24,122 nt of DNA from JBFXAN01 sp050184225 (GTDB lineage Bacteria > Chloroflexota > Dehalococcoidia > CAUJGQ01): positions 1-24,122 of the forward strand of contig JBFXAN010000092.1 in NCBI GenBank assembly GCA_050184225.1, written 5' to 3'. The translations under genes were made by a program, and so were the position numbers. The notes below the pieces were generated by a model, which was not told where the DNA came from, made no database searches, and was given only the letters and a program-made list of their open reading frames with translations. Below are positions 1 through 9,300 of the stretch, piece after piece; the stretch's first letter is position 1, and each line of letters begins with the position of its first letter.

Positions 1-1943
1 CAGTGCAGCCCGACGGGCTCATCGTGGGCAACGAGTATTACCTTCGCCACAACACGCTTGCCGGCGCGCAGTATCTCGCGCGCGCGATTGCAGAGGTCAG
101 GCGCCGTACTGCCGACAAGCGGATTCCGATTATGACCGGGGAAAATGTCAACGTCATCTTTGAGTACCCTGAGGGCATGCCGGATGCAATCGAGCCGATC
201 AAGATCAAAGACGACTATCGGGCCGTGGTAGACAGCGTTGATATCTTGCTCGTGCACATCTATCCGTTCTGGAACCAGCTGCCGGTCGATGGCGCTGCGG
301 CGTTCACCGTGGACCGGTACAAGGCGATCCAGCGCTTTATCGAACGCGAGTATCCTGGTGGAAATAAGCGTGTTGTCCTTGGTGAAGCTGGTTGGCCGTC
401 AAGTGGTGCGCCATACGGAGCGGCAGTACCAAGCCCCGCTAACCAGCAGCGCTATCTGCGTGAGTTCCTCGCTCTGGCAGAAGTTGAAGGGGTAGACTAT
501 TTCCACTTCCAGATGAGTGACGAGCTTTGGAAGACCGATGAACCTGGCCGTGTCGGCCAGCGGTGGGGTTATACGTTTGCTGACCGCACCGCGAAGTATA
601 ATCACTTCGGCGTGCTGATCCCCACGGCGGCTCTTCCCAACCTCGACCTCGTGCCGGACGCGGACGGCGTCCTCCCTCTCGCGGACGAGTCCGGCCTCCG
701 GTTCGAGGCGGCAGCGGAGTGGCCCGGCAAGACCCATGTCGAACATATCCATGGTAGGCAGGCCCCGCCGCAGTTCGTGCCCTCGGGTTTCATCGGCGAT
801 ATCAACAACGTCAGTGTGTTCGAATGCGACCGCTCTGGCCCGCACAGCGGGGAGTTGTCCATCCGGGCAACGTTCCAAGCCGGCGGGCCGCGTGGCTGGG
901 CCGGCGTGTACTGGCAGTATCCCGAGCATAATTGGGGCGACAAGGCGGACGGGCTGAACCTGAGCTGGGCGACGAAGTTGACGTTCTGGGCGAGAGGTGA
1001 GCGAGGCGGTGAGCGTGTACGGTTCTTCGTCGGCGGCATCGGCGGCGCCGGCAGCCCGTATCCGGACTCGGTTCGTCCGGAAGTCTCGACCGGCTTCGTG
1101 CGGCTTGAACCCACCTGGCGGCAGTACACCCTCAACCTGCGCGGGCAGGACCTGAGCCACATGGTGGGCGGCTTCGGCTGGACAACGGACAGCTGCGCCA
1201 ATCCGAGTGGGGCGACGTTCTTCCTCGATGACATCGTCTACGAGTTTGACCCGGATCTGCCCCTCCCCGCTGGGCACGGCCCCAGGCTGCCGGTGTACAC
1301 GGATGCGGCGGCGCCGGACAATCACTTCACGCCCAGTGGCTGGATGGGTGGCGTCACGTTTCCTGGGGCGGCGACCCTGACGGAATGTTGGACAGACAAC
1401 CCCCACAGCGGCACGACGGCGATCAGGATTACTTATGATCCGATGAAGGTTCCAGGGAGTTGGGGGCGCATGAATGCCTGGTGGGCTGGCATGTACTGGG
1501 TGCACCCGGCGGAGAATTGGGGGGATCGACCAGGTGGGCTTGACCTCACAGGCGCGAAGCGGCTGACGTTCTGGGCAAGGAGCGAACGCGATGGGGAACG
1601 GGTCACGTTTATCATCGGTGGCGTCGGGTACGCACGCGGTTGGCTGTGTGGCGGTCAAACTCAACCGTACCCTGATTCCGTCTGTCCGTGGATCGGCCAG
1701 ACGGAAACGCTATCGACCACATGGCGACGCTACGTTATCGATCTCACCAAACCCTGGTGCGAATTCGATACCTCACCAAGTGCAAGAGCATTCTCTTTGA
1801 CTCCTATGGACCCGGATCAATGCGCGCGAGATCTGAGTCGTGTCGTCGCTGGATTCGGGTGGTTCATCAACTACGAAGTCGGACTGACCATCGAAGATAA
1901 ACCCATCTTCTATCTCGATGACATCATGTATGAGTTCGAGTAG
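1..1943 (+). CDS. GH17-like beta-glucanase with two C-terminal modules (5' partial)
   Basis: The reading frame enters from the left edge, so the true start is outside the window; the first GTG at position 3 is not taken as the start because the catalytic domain is already under way. Visible residues 1-205 look like a glycoside hydrolase family 17 (beta-1,3-glucanase-like) barrel. VGNEYYL (E11) fits the acid/base strand and VVLGEAGWPSSG (E128) fits the nucleophile strand, the two GH17 signatures. Two related modules follow (about 257-417 and 437-646). Each has a YW..P..NWGD segment, an LTFWAR.ER.GERV strand and a C-terminal FFLDDI.YEF or FYLDDI.YEF ending, which suggests jelly-roll carbohydrate-binding modules. 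Expected role: extracellular hydrolysis of beta-glucan. The family call is good; substrate and module family are inferred. It converges with the minus-strand operon across only 56 bp. Confidence 0.8.
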   Translation, partial: VQPDGLIVGNEYYLRHNTLAGAQYLARAIAEVRRRTADKRIPIMTGENVNVIFEYPEGMPDAIEPIKIKDDYRAVVDSVDILLVHIYPFWNQLPVDGAAAFTVDRYKAIQRFIEREYPGGNKRVVLGEAGWPSSGAPYGAAVPSPANQQRYLREFLALAEVEGVDYFHFQMSDELWKTDEPGRVGQRWGYTFADRTAKYNHFGVLIPTAALPNLDLVPDADGVLPLADESGLRFEAAAEWPGKTHVEHIHGRQAPPQFVPSGFIGDINNVSVFECDRSGPHSGELSIRATFQAGGPRGWAGVYWQYPEHNWGDKADGLNLSWATKLTFWARGERGGERVRFFVGGIGGAGSPYPDSVRPEVSTGFVRLEPTWRQYTLNLRGQDLSHMVGGFGWTTDSCANPSGATFFLDDIVYEFDPDLPLPAGHGPRLPVYTDAAAPDNHFTPSGWMGGVTFPGAATLTECWTDNPHSGTTAIRITYDPMKVPGSWGRMNAWWAGMYWVHPAENWGDRPGGLDLTGAKRLTFWARSERDGERVTFIIGGVGYARGWLCGGQTQPYPDSVCPWIGQTETLSTTWRRYVIDLTKPWCEFDTSPSARAFSLTPMDPDQCARDLSRVVAGFGWFINYEVGLTIEDKPIFYLDDIMYEFE

Positions 1944-1999
1944 GGGACGACTGTCTCGCCGAATGTGGCCGCGGCGTGACCGGGGATGTGGACGGTGGT

Positions 2000-3808
2000 T
2001 TATGGTACGCAGGCTTCGCGTGTGACGGTGTGAACATCTGAGCTGCTCAGCGGCGGGCGGCCATCCCTGATGCCGGGTCTGATGTCCGCATCGGTGAAGC
2101 CCGCTTCCAGCGTGACTTCCTTGCCGCAATCACCTGGCTCCCCGAGCGGCACCTTCCGGAAGATCCAGGTGCGGTCCCCAGCGGTTTCGTCGGGGATCGC
2201 GACCCAGCGCCGCTTGTTGGGATAATTCACCAGGAGCACAGGTGGGGAAGTCGAGGCCAGATCACCAGTCACGGTCACACGAACAGTAATCTCATGGGGC
2301 ACTGGCTCTACGTCATCAGGCTCGTGGATGCGGACCTGGGACGGGCCTGTCTTGCCCGAACTGGCGACGACGATCGACGCCAGTTCAGCCACTCCTCTTG
2401 GCATGTCTTCGGGAGTGATGCCCTCGAACTCACCGGTCAGGCACCCGTGCTCGAAATAGTCCCGGAACTTCTGCGCCGCCGGACTACCGAATTCCGTGCC
2501 GACGACCACAACGGCGTATACCTCGGGGTAGCCTGGAATCCCGAAGAATCCCCACGTTTGCCATGTGCCGTCCTTCATGTGCGTGGGGAGGATTTTGTCT
2601 CTCGGCACCCCGCAACCGTCGCTCAGGGCTTGGGGAAAGTAGCGAAGCTCGGTGTCTCCCGGGCTGAGAATCTGACTGAATACCCAGAACTCTTTCCCGC
2701 CGGTGTCACCGCGATAGATACCACGAATCTTTGTCGCGGTCCCAGACGGCAGGTCCGTCGCGCACGCGGCCGGCTCTTCGATCTGAACGGTGAGCCCGAG
2801 CGAACTCATCCTGTTGAGTGGAGCCCGTTCCAATGCGGGCCGTTCACCGAGCGACGGACAGGCAGTGTACGGGCTGGCCGGGGCGAGGGTGGGTAGTGGG
2901 CTGGTGGGCGACGCTGCCTCGATCTGGCGTTGAGGCTTCTTGATCTGCCACTGATTGGTTGACCAGGAGTCGACCGGAGTGATCGCGGCGATGAGGACTA
3001 GCGCGACCGCGATCGCGGCATATCTCCAACACGAGCGCTTACCGGGAGTGAAGTATTGGATGAGGGCGTCGAGATATGGGATGGCAAGGATAGAGAACCC
3101 GTGCCGCGTCTCAGTACTAATTCTACAACCGGCGTGAACCCCTTTCTCAACAAGTCTGGACCGTAGCTCGGGAAACCGTGTTGGATCACGGCCATTCAAT
3201 GCTATATCTATATCGCTCCAGTTGCCGAGAGGGGCCAGTATTGTTTTGATTTTAGACATATTATGACCATTATTAAGATCGATAAGTTCATGAGTCTTAT
3301 AAGTCCAGTGGCCTACGTCAACGATTTGCGGTGCGGTATATCGTTCAATCAACCCACCAGATGCAGCACATATTCTACCAGATTCTTCGATAGATCTGAC
3401 CCAAGCAGGTACTTTCCTCTTCATTCGTCCTAGTTCACGGCCGGCAGCGATGCTGAAAGCGAGAAAGAGCGGAAGCCCTAGTGACGGGCCGAAGATCTTG
3501 GCAGGGCAGCCCAGTATGTCAATTCGGAACGACCAATCTCTAGCACAGTCTAGATAACGTAGCATGTGACCGTACGCCGCGTTAAAACTACCCGTCTGCT
3601 GTCCGGCCTGCGGAAACCAACCGCCATTACCTGCAACAAAGGTCGAATTACCTGGTCCCACGTAGACTCCAGACTTACGGTCCTTCTCCAGTTCTGGTAT
3701 CTCCGGCACGACCTCGGCCACGACGCTACAAACCATCCCCCGACCTTCACCAGGCACAGCGAGCAACGCGTAGATCGTGTGGAGGGCATCTTCCTCTGGT
3801 CGGCGCAT
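2000..3808 (-). CDS. Membrane protein, putative effector of a sigma/anti-sigma operon, N-terminal Lon-like region
   Basis: 602 residues from the ATG at 3808, which follows the anti-sigma stop by one base (TGA-G-ATG), so translation is probably coupled; the frame stays open further upstream, but that part overlaps the anti-sigma gene. Residues 1-255 are predicted cytoplasmic. Residues 259-279 (CWRYAAIAVALVLIAAITPV) form one membrane helix. A Pro/Ser/Thr linker (about 298-315) leads to an outer domain (320-602) with several Cys and many beta-type segments. IFGPSLGLPLFLAFSIAAG (105-123) recalls the Lon/S16 peptidase serine motif (GPSAG), with S109 in the serine position, and GRICAASGGL (144-153) recalls the strand before the catalytic Lys. 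The Lys expected after GG is missing (GGLIER), so activity is doubtful. The Lon resemblance is a by-eye observation; function is unknown. Codons for roughly residues 130-230 are much more AT-rich than the surroundings. Confidence 0.7.
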   Translation of the reverse strand: MRRPEEDALHTIYALLAVPGEGRGMVCSVVAEVVPEIPELEKDRKSGVYVGPGNSTFVAGNGGWFPQAGQQTGSFNAAYGHMLRYLDCARDWSFRIDILGCPAKIFGPSLGLPLFLAFSIAAGRELGRMKRKVPAWVRSIEESGRICAASGGLIERYTAPQIVDVGHWTYKTHELIDLNNGHNMSKIKTILAPLGNWSDIDIALNGRDPTRFPELRSRLVEKGVHAGCRISTETRHGFSILAIPYLDALIQYFTPGKRSCWRYAAIAVALVLIAAITPVDSWSTNQWQIKKPQRQIEAASPTSPLPTLAPASPYTACPSLGERPALERAPLNRMSSLGLTVQIEEPAACATDLPSGTATKIRGIYRGDTGGKEFWVFSQILSPGDTELRYFPQALSDGCGVPRDKILPTHMKDGTWQTWGFFGIPGYPEVYAVVVVGTEFGSPAAQKFRDYFEHGCLTGEFEGITPEDMPRGVAELASIVVASSGKTGPSQVRIHEPDDVEPVPHEITVRVTVTGDLASTSPPVLLVNYPNKRRWVAIPDETAGDRTWIFRKVPLGEPGDCGKEVTLEAGFTDADIRPGIRDGRPPLSSSDVHTVTREACVP

Positions 3809-3809
3809 C

Positions 3810-4490
3810 TCACCACCGGAGCACGACGGCATAGGCCTGCTTAGCCGGGAACCGCCTGCGCTGGCCTTCTGCTTGAAGGCTTGCTTGAAGGTCACGCACG
3901 AAGGCCACGTCGGCACCCGGCAGTGGCGCCTCCAGTCGCACGCCTCTCCCGACGAGGCCGTCAAGCGCCGCCGCTTCAAGAGAAGCGATGACGAGACTCG
4001 CCTTCTCAACGACATCGACAACCTCGACCTCAATGGAGCCTGTGGTCGGCAGCAGGTCGTGCGGAGGAATGTCGATCCGGAACACGACGATAGCCGAAGG
4101 TTGACCTGTCGCTGTCTCACGTACTTCGACCCAAGGACTGCGTTCCAGGAAGGTTATTGGAATAGCCGCCATTTGGTTTTCCGCCAGCGCGAAATCCCCG
4201 GTCTCTCCCGGCGCCGCCGCCGCCTGCATCTCGATCAGGGCGTGACGGGTGCCCTCGCGCCGCCGCGCGAACGTGTCGACGGTACTTACGAGGGCGGCGG
4301 CCGCCGCGGTCGCCGGCTGAAACACCTCGTCGGGCACCAGCAGGTCGATCCACTCACGCACGATGTTGAGCTGCTCGAGTTCGCCCTGACATTCCTCGCA
4401 TGTGTGCAGATGCCGCGCCAGAACGGCGCGCTCACCCGCTCCCAAGCCCCCTTCCAGATAGTGCAGGAGCTCGTCAGTAGACCAGTGCAT
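3810..4490 (-). CDS. Zinc-finger anti-sigma factor
   Basis: 226 residues. The ATG at 4490 is chosen over an in-frame ATG 30 bp upstream because GGGAGGAG lies about seven bases before it and the anti-sigma homology starts there. Residues 1-45 (W...ELLHYLEGGL...ER....HLHTCEECQGEL) match the N-terminal zinc-finger anti-sigma fold, with the H27-x3-C31-x2-C34 zinc motif. The remaining 180 residues are a predicted soluble, partly beta domain (about 110-190) with no membrane helix, so the protein is likely a cytoplasmic anti-sigma factor rather than a membrane-spanning one. It lies 26 bp after the sigma-like gene and one base before the membrane protein gene, which argues for one transcript and for control of the sigma factor upstream. 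Confidence 0.8.
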   Translation of the reverse strand: MHWSTDELLHYLEGGLGAGERAVLARHLHTCEECQGELEQLNIVREWIDLLVPDEVFQPATAAAAALVSTVDTFARRREGTRHALIEMQAAAAPGETGDFALAENQMAAIPITFLERSPWVEVRETATGQPSAIVVFRIDIPPHDLLPTTGSIEVEVVDVVEKASLVIASLEAAALDGLVGRGVRLEAPLPGADVAFVRDLQASLQAEGQRRRFPAKQAYAVVLRW

Positions 4491-4516
4491 CGCAGCTCTC
4501 CTCCCGCGGCATGCGA

Positions 4517-5884
4517 TCACGCAGGCCCCGCGCAGCGTGCGAGCCGGCCGAGCAGCGCGTTCATCAGCTCCGAATACTGGACGTCGACAAGGTTCTCGGT
4601 TCGGTCCAGCAGAATGGCAATTTCCAACGAGGACATGCGCTGAAGTTTGCCACAGAGGATCAGCAGTCGCTGCATGCTCAACGTCCCGCGGATCATCATG
4701 TCCGGGAGGATCTCGCTCAGGCAGCGCTTAACCGCCGCCGAGTCGAGATAGACGCGACCATCGCCGCGGCCTCGATGAATGCTGAGCCAGGAGTCGGCCC
4801 ACGCGTTCTCATCGCCATTGCAGAGGTCCGCGATCTCCTGCGCCATGCGGTCCAGGCTGAGGATCTTGTAGCGCCGGTCCGTCTCCGCCGTGGGATCGGC
4901 GGCCATTTCCTCCCTCGGCTTGCCCGGCTGCTGTTTTCGTACCCTTCGGCGACGCTGTTCCTCACGTTCGCGCATGTAGTTTGCTACTTCGGCCACGATC
5001 AACTTCTCGAGGAAGCTTTTCGAAGACTTCGTGCCGGGCTTCCAGCGTAACGCCCGCTCATAGCCGCGGCTTGTCAGGACAACGTACATCCGCTGAATGA
5101 TGTCTTCTTGATGCTCTCCCATTCGGTCGGCCATGAGAAACCGAACAACACTCACGATTGACGGGTGGTAGTGCTCCCAGAAGGCGTCAATACTTCCGAA
5201 CGGATCAGCGGGGACATGGGCGCGCAGGTGGTCACACAAGTGCGCGAGATAGTGGAGTACCCGCCCGTTGTGTGCGGGTTTGAATGTATCCAGCCGCACC
5301 AGCGTCCAGCCGCCGGGTCCGACAGCAGACCGGACGATTGTCTCGGCCATGCGCGTGTAAACCTCGATCAAGCTCTCGAGCTGGTCGGACCGTCCACTCC
5401 AGACCGGTTGCGACTCCACCACGCGCGCCGCGACTCGGTCGCGCGCGAATTGCTCAATCTGTGGTTCGAGGCATTCCATCGCGCGACGAACGTGCTCGTT
5501 GCGCTCCTTGGTAAGCGTGGTCTTGAGCGTGGTGAGCGCGGCGTCGCCTGCTTCGGCGATCTGAAACAGCCCACCCCCGGCGTGGCGCTGAGCGAGGTCG
5601 GGGCACTGCACGATCAGCGTCCTGGTCTCCTCATCGACAGGCGCAGCGCGTCGCGCTCTCCACAGCGCCGATCGAAGGCATTGGCGCCACTCCGCGAGGA
5701 CCTCCTCCGCTTGCAGATCTTCAAGAGGTTCGTCCTCCCGTTGCGTCCAGCTCCGCTTCTCCGTCTCGAGGTGGAACCAGATATCCGGCCACACCAGCGG
5801 GTGGTCGGCGAGGAACGTCCCGAGATTCGCATGAGCGGCGCTTAAGCGGCCTTCCAAATCTGCAACGCTGCTCGCCTCCATCAT
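4517..5884 (-). CDS. ECF-like sigma factor with a long N-terminal extension
   Basis: 455 residues, far longer than the usual 180-220 of ECF sigma factors. Residues 235-320 look like sigma region 2: FWEHYHPSIVSVV...GEHQEDIIQRMYVVL...SFLEKLIVAEVANYMRERE, followed by a basic RRRRVRK stretch. Residues 400-450 look like region 4: MQRLLILCGKLQRMSSLEIAILL..., with the EIA helix-turn-helix signature. Residues 1-230 are a helical domain I do not recognise. The gene starts ATG-ATG with GGGGGAAG just upstream. Directly downstream lies a zinc-finger anti-sigma gene, which supports the sigma call strongly. The extension could be a sensor or an extra anti-sigma contact. An alternative is a divergent sigma-like protein with another role. 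Confidence 0.7.
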   Translation of the reverse strand: MMEASSVADLEGRLSAAHANLGTFLADHPLVWPDIWFHLETEKRSWTQREDEPLEDLQAEEVLAEWRQCLRSALWRARRAAPVDEETRTLIVQCPDLAQRHAGGGLFQIAEAGDAALTTLKTTLTKERNEHVRRAMECLEPQIEQFARDRVAARVVESQPVWSGRSDQLESLIEVYTRMAETIVRSAVGPGGWTLVRLDTFKPAHNGRVLHYLAHLCDHLRAHVPADPFGSIDAFWEHYHPSIVSVVRFLMADRMGEHQEDIIQRMYVVLTSRGYERALRWKPGTKSSKSFLEKLIVAEVANYMREREEQRRRRVRKQQPGKPREEMAADPTAETDRRYKILSLDRMAQEIADLCNGDENAWADSWLSIHRGRGDGRVYLDSAAVKRCLSEILPDMMIRGTLSMQRLLILCGKLQRMSSLEIAILLDRTENLVDVQYSELMNALLGRLARCAGPA

Positions 5885-6100
5885 CGCTTCCCCCTCGAAC
5901 GCTTCGCCGGGCTCCCAGCCGCGCTCGCACGACCAGAGCGGGGCTGAGGCAGCCGCCGGCTTTTCTCAAATTCTTCCCGATCTTTTCCCCACACAGAGCT
6001 AAGTCCACCCGCGATCTGGCGGATGCGAAGTGCGAGGTTCGGCCGACGGTCGTGACGGACCGCCATACCGCCTCGCCATTCGCGGCTGCTGCCGCACACG

Positions 6101-6108
6101 AAAGGAGG
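6101..6108 (+). promoter_or_regulatory. Strong Shine-Dalgarno for the 45-residue peptide
   Basis: AAAGGAGG lies seven bases before the ATG at 6116. This is close to a full anti-Shine-Dalgarno match at ideal spacing and is the main reason for accepting the short gene that follows. Confidence 0.6.
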
Positions 6109-6115
6109 TTGCGGT

Positions 6116-6253
6116 ATGGTGAGCCGTTCCGTCTCGCGGGCTGGTCGGGTGCTCCTGTGCCTCGCGCTGTTCGCGATGGCGCTGGCGAGCCCGATCCCGG
6201 GCACGGTCGAGACCACGCACGCCGATGGTGCCGGTAGTTGGGATACACCCTAA
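6116..6253 (+). CDS. Small exported peptide, 45 residues
   Basis: The translation has a classic export-signal layout: a basic start (MVSRSVSRAGR), a hydrophobic core (VLLCLALFAMALA), a small-residue cleavage region (ALA-SP or just after), and a short polar tail of about 20 residues ending GSWDTP. AAAGGAGG sits seven bases before the ATG, and a perfect hairpin starts 22 bases after the stop, so this reads like a complete transcription unit. No family is recognised. It is divergent from the sigma gene (231 bp between starts) and convergent with the NB-ARC regulator. It might be a sigma-regulon product, a signalling peptide, or the surviving 5' end of a longer secreted gene. Confidence 0.55.
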   Translation: MVSRSVSRAGRVLLCLALFAMALASPIPGTVETTHADGAGSWDTP

Positions 6254-6274
6254 TCGGGGCTGTAACCCGCAGCT

Positions 6275-6303
6275 CGGGGTGTGCCACGCCATGGCACACC
6301 CCG
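6275..6303. terminator. Perfect 12-bp hairpin between convergent genes
   Basis: The arms CGGGGTGTGCCA and TGGCACACCCCG pair perfectly around the five-base loop CGCCA. The hairpin lies 22 bp after the small peptide stop and 75 bp after the 3' end of the minus-strand regulator gene, so it could end transcription from both sides. There is no clear U-tract on either strand, so an intrinsic terminator is likely but not certain. Confidence 0.55.
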
Positions 6304-6378
6304 AATGTGATACCGGCACAACGATAGCTGTGTTCCAGCATCGACCTGCCATTGACGGCCTTCACTGCAAGCCGTCCT

Positions 6379-9300
6379 TCAGTCCAATAGCGCCCGCACA
6401 GCGTAAGCAATTGCCGAGTCCTCTGTCATGTCCTCGCCTGCTCTCCAAGCGTCATCAAGCTCCGTCCGCGACATTCGCCGGTCCAATTCGGTGAGGTTGC
6501 GCTCGATCTGCTGGCGGCGGTGGACACTCGGCGACGCGTCGATCGTGCGGCGGATACGCGTCGCCGCCGCCAGCAGACGCGTCGCCCGACCGGTATCGGC
6601 GTCTTCGAGCTCCAGATCGGCGATACACTCGAAGACGGACGCGACCCCAGCCGGATCGTTCAGCGCGTGACGGATCACGAGCGACTCGTGAAGCAGGCGC
6701 ATCGCCGCGATCCGATTGCCGAATCGCCCCTCGACGACGCCGAGATTGCCGAGCGCGATCGCGCGCAGCGCCCTATCGCCAACCCGACCGGCGAGTGCGG
6801 CCGCGCGCTGGTGATGCTGGAACGCTTCCGTGTACTTGGCGCGCGCCCCGTCACCGTCCACCAATCGGCGCAACTCGTCGCCTTCCACCAGCGCGATGTC
6901 ACCCAGGTTCGTCGCCGAGGTGGCCACCCCCTGCGGATCGCCGGCCGCCTGCCGGATCTCGAGTGCTTCCGCATGAGCGCCCGCCGCCCGCTTGAGATCG
7001 CCGGCATCCTGCGCCGCCAGCCCCAGGTTGTTGAGGGCCACCGCGATCAGATGCGGATCCCCGATCATACGCCGGATCTCCAGGCTGCACTCGTGATGAT
7101 CGATCGCCACCTGAAGATGACCGCGTCGATAGGCCACCATCCCCAGGCCATTGCGAGAGGCGGCGATGTTGCGCAGGTCATCGATCTGCCAGAGACGCAG
7201 CGCCGCCTCGAAGTGCTCTTCTGCTTCATCGAAGCCGCGGCGCGCAGAGGCGACGATGCCTAGTTCGTTGTGTGCCGTCGCCGCGCCGGTCATGTCGCCC
7301 AACGCCTCGCGCAGCGCAAGGCACTCAGAGAGTATCGCCCACGCGGCAACGTTGTCGCCCTGGCGAGACGCGATCGCGCCGGCACCCTCCAGAGCTTTGG
7401 CGACGAGCGCGGGCGGTGCATCAGCGGCGGCTCTCCGCGCCCGGTTGAGCCATTCCCTCCCTTCCGTGAGATACCCGCGCTCGATCCAGAACGCTGTCAG
7501 GAGTCCGGCCATCTCCAGTAACTCGCTCGTATCTCCCATCCGGTCGCTATACGCGAGCGCGGCGCGCAGATTGTCCTGCTCTTGATTGAGCCATTCCCGG
7601 TGCTGTTGCTGATCGCGTGCTACGATGCCGAGCGTTCGCTCGCGCAGGAGCGCGAGGAAGGCATCTCGATGGAGCGCCGCGAGGGTCGCCGCCTCGCTAG
7701 GCCGCTCATTCAGTTTCTCCCGAGCATACGCGCGGATAACCTCGAGCAGCCGAACGCGCGCCTCCTCCCCGGCGGCGTCGGTGACAACCAAACCGTGGTC
7801 GACAAGGGTGTCGAGGCTGGCTCGAATCGCAACCGCGTCCAACACACCGCCCGCGCATACTGGCTCCACGGCGACGAGCGGTGCACCGCCGGCGAAGATT
7901 GTCAGCCGGGCCAGGAGTACCCGAGCCGGCTCGGGCAAGCGATCGAACGACCAATCAAGCGCCGCCCGCATCGTTCCATGACGAGCGATGTCGGTTGAGC
8001 CATCGCCGAGCAGGTGAAGGGGATCGGTCAGTTGTGCGTCGAGCGCATCCGCTGTCGCCACGCTCCCCAGGTGAGATACGGCCAACTCGATCGCCAGGGG
8101 ACTACCGTCCCGCCGCCGGCAGACGCGCGCGACCGCCTGCACGTTCCCATCCGTCAAGGCAAAGTTATTCCGGTGATCTCGGGCGCGATCGACGAAGAGC
8201 TGAATCGCCTCCGAGAGCCGAGCCAAATCTGCCGGACTTGGGGTTTCCATCCAGGACGCCTGCTCGCTCGGCACGGTCAGCGGCTGCAAGGGAAACCGTG
8301 CCTCACCCGGCAGGCCCAGCGCCACCCGGCTGGTGACGAGGAACGTCACGGTGGGACAGCGAAAGGCGATGCTGCGAATCAGATTCACGGCTTCGTCGAC
8401 GACATGCTCCGCGTTGTCCAACACGATCAGCATCCGCCGCTCGGTCAACGCCGCCTGGAGGCGGTCGATCGCCGACCTACCCGGGACCTCGCGCGCATGC
8501 ACCGTCGCCGCTACCAGCGGCGCCACCTGTGCTGGATCGGTTGCTCGCGAGAGATCAACCAACCACACGCCGTCTGGGAAGCCTGTCAGCACATCAGATG
8601 CGACCTGGAGCGCGAGCCGCGTCTTGCCCACGCCTGGAGGACCGTAGATCAAAACCACGCGCCGCTCGCGTACGAGCCGAGCCACTTCGCGCCGTTCGTA
8701 CGCACGGCCGACAAATGATGTCAGTGGGTGCGGCAATTCGTTTGGGATTCGTCCACGAATTGCCGGGCCAGAACCCTCGCCGATCACAAGGATGTAACCC
8801 CGGTTATATGCGTTGAGCAGGAAGCGAGGATGTTGCGGATTCGGTTCCAGCTGCTGACGCAGTCGCCGAATCAACGACTCGATCAGGTTCCCCTCCGTGC
8901 GGTCGAGCTCCAGTCTTGGGTCCTGCGGGTGGAGATGGGTATAGAGCTCCGCCTTGGGCACGACGAGATTGCGCTGGCGGTGCAACAAAGCCAGCGCATT
9001 CGCCAGTTGGCCGGTCAGCAGCACAGGCTTCGCGCCCAGCCATACATCCATCGTGTCAGGGTCAATGCGAAGCTCATCGTCCACGGCGTTCACGGCATCC
9101 AGTACAAGCAGCTCTGGAGTGCATCGGATGGCGAGTACGTCGCCGTTGCGAAGCGGCTGAGACCTTCGTAAACGCTTGCCGGCCAGATAGACGTTTGTCT
9201 GCGCCGCGTTTGGATCGACCACGTACCGGCCATCCTGCCCCCGTACGCGGGCATGAAGGGCTACCGGGCAAGCGCAGGCAAGGGGCACCGTCATCTGCGG

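Noticed and set aside
399..1664. Long minus-strand open frame (421 codons) opposite the glucanase gene
   Set aside because: It is a shadow of the GH17 gene; the translation is Arg/Pro/Ala-rich with no motif and no ribosome binding site.
3777..4643. Plus-strand open frame across the anti-sigma gene
   Set aside because: Antisense to a gene with a clear zinc-finger signature and good ribosome binding site; its composition is typical of a GC-rich shadow.
5165..5845. Plus-strand open frame (226 codons) opposite the sigma-like gene
   Set aside because: Opposite strand of the sigma-like protein, which is supported by region 2 and 4 motifs and the downstream anti-sigma gene.
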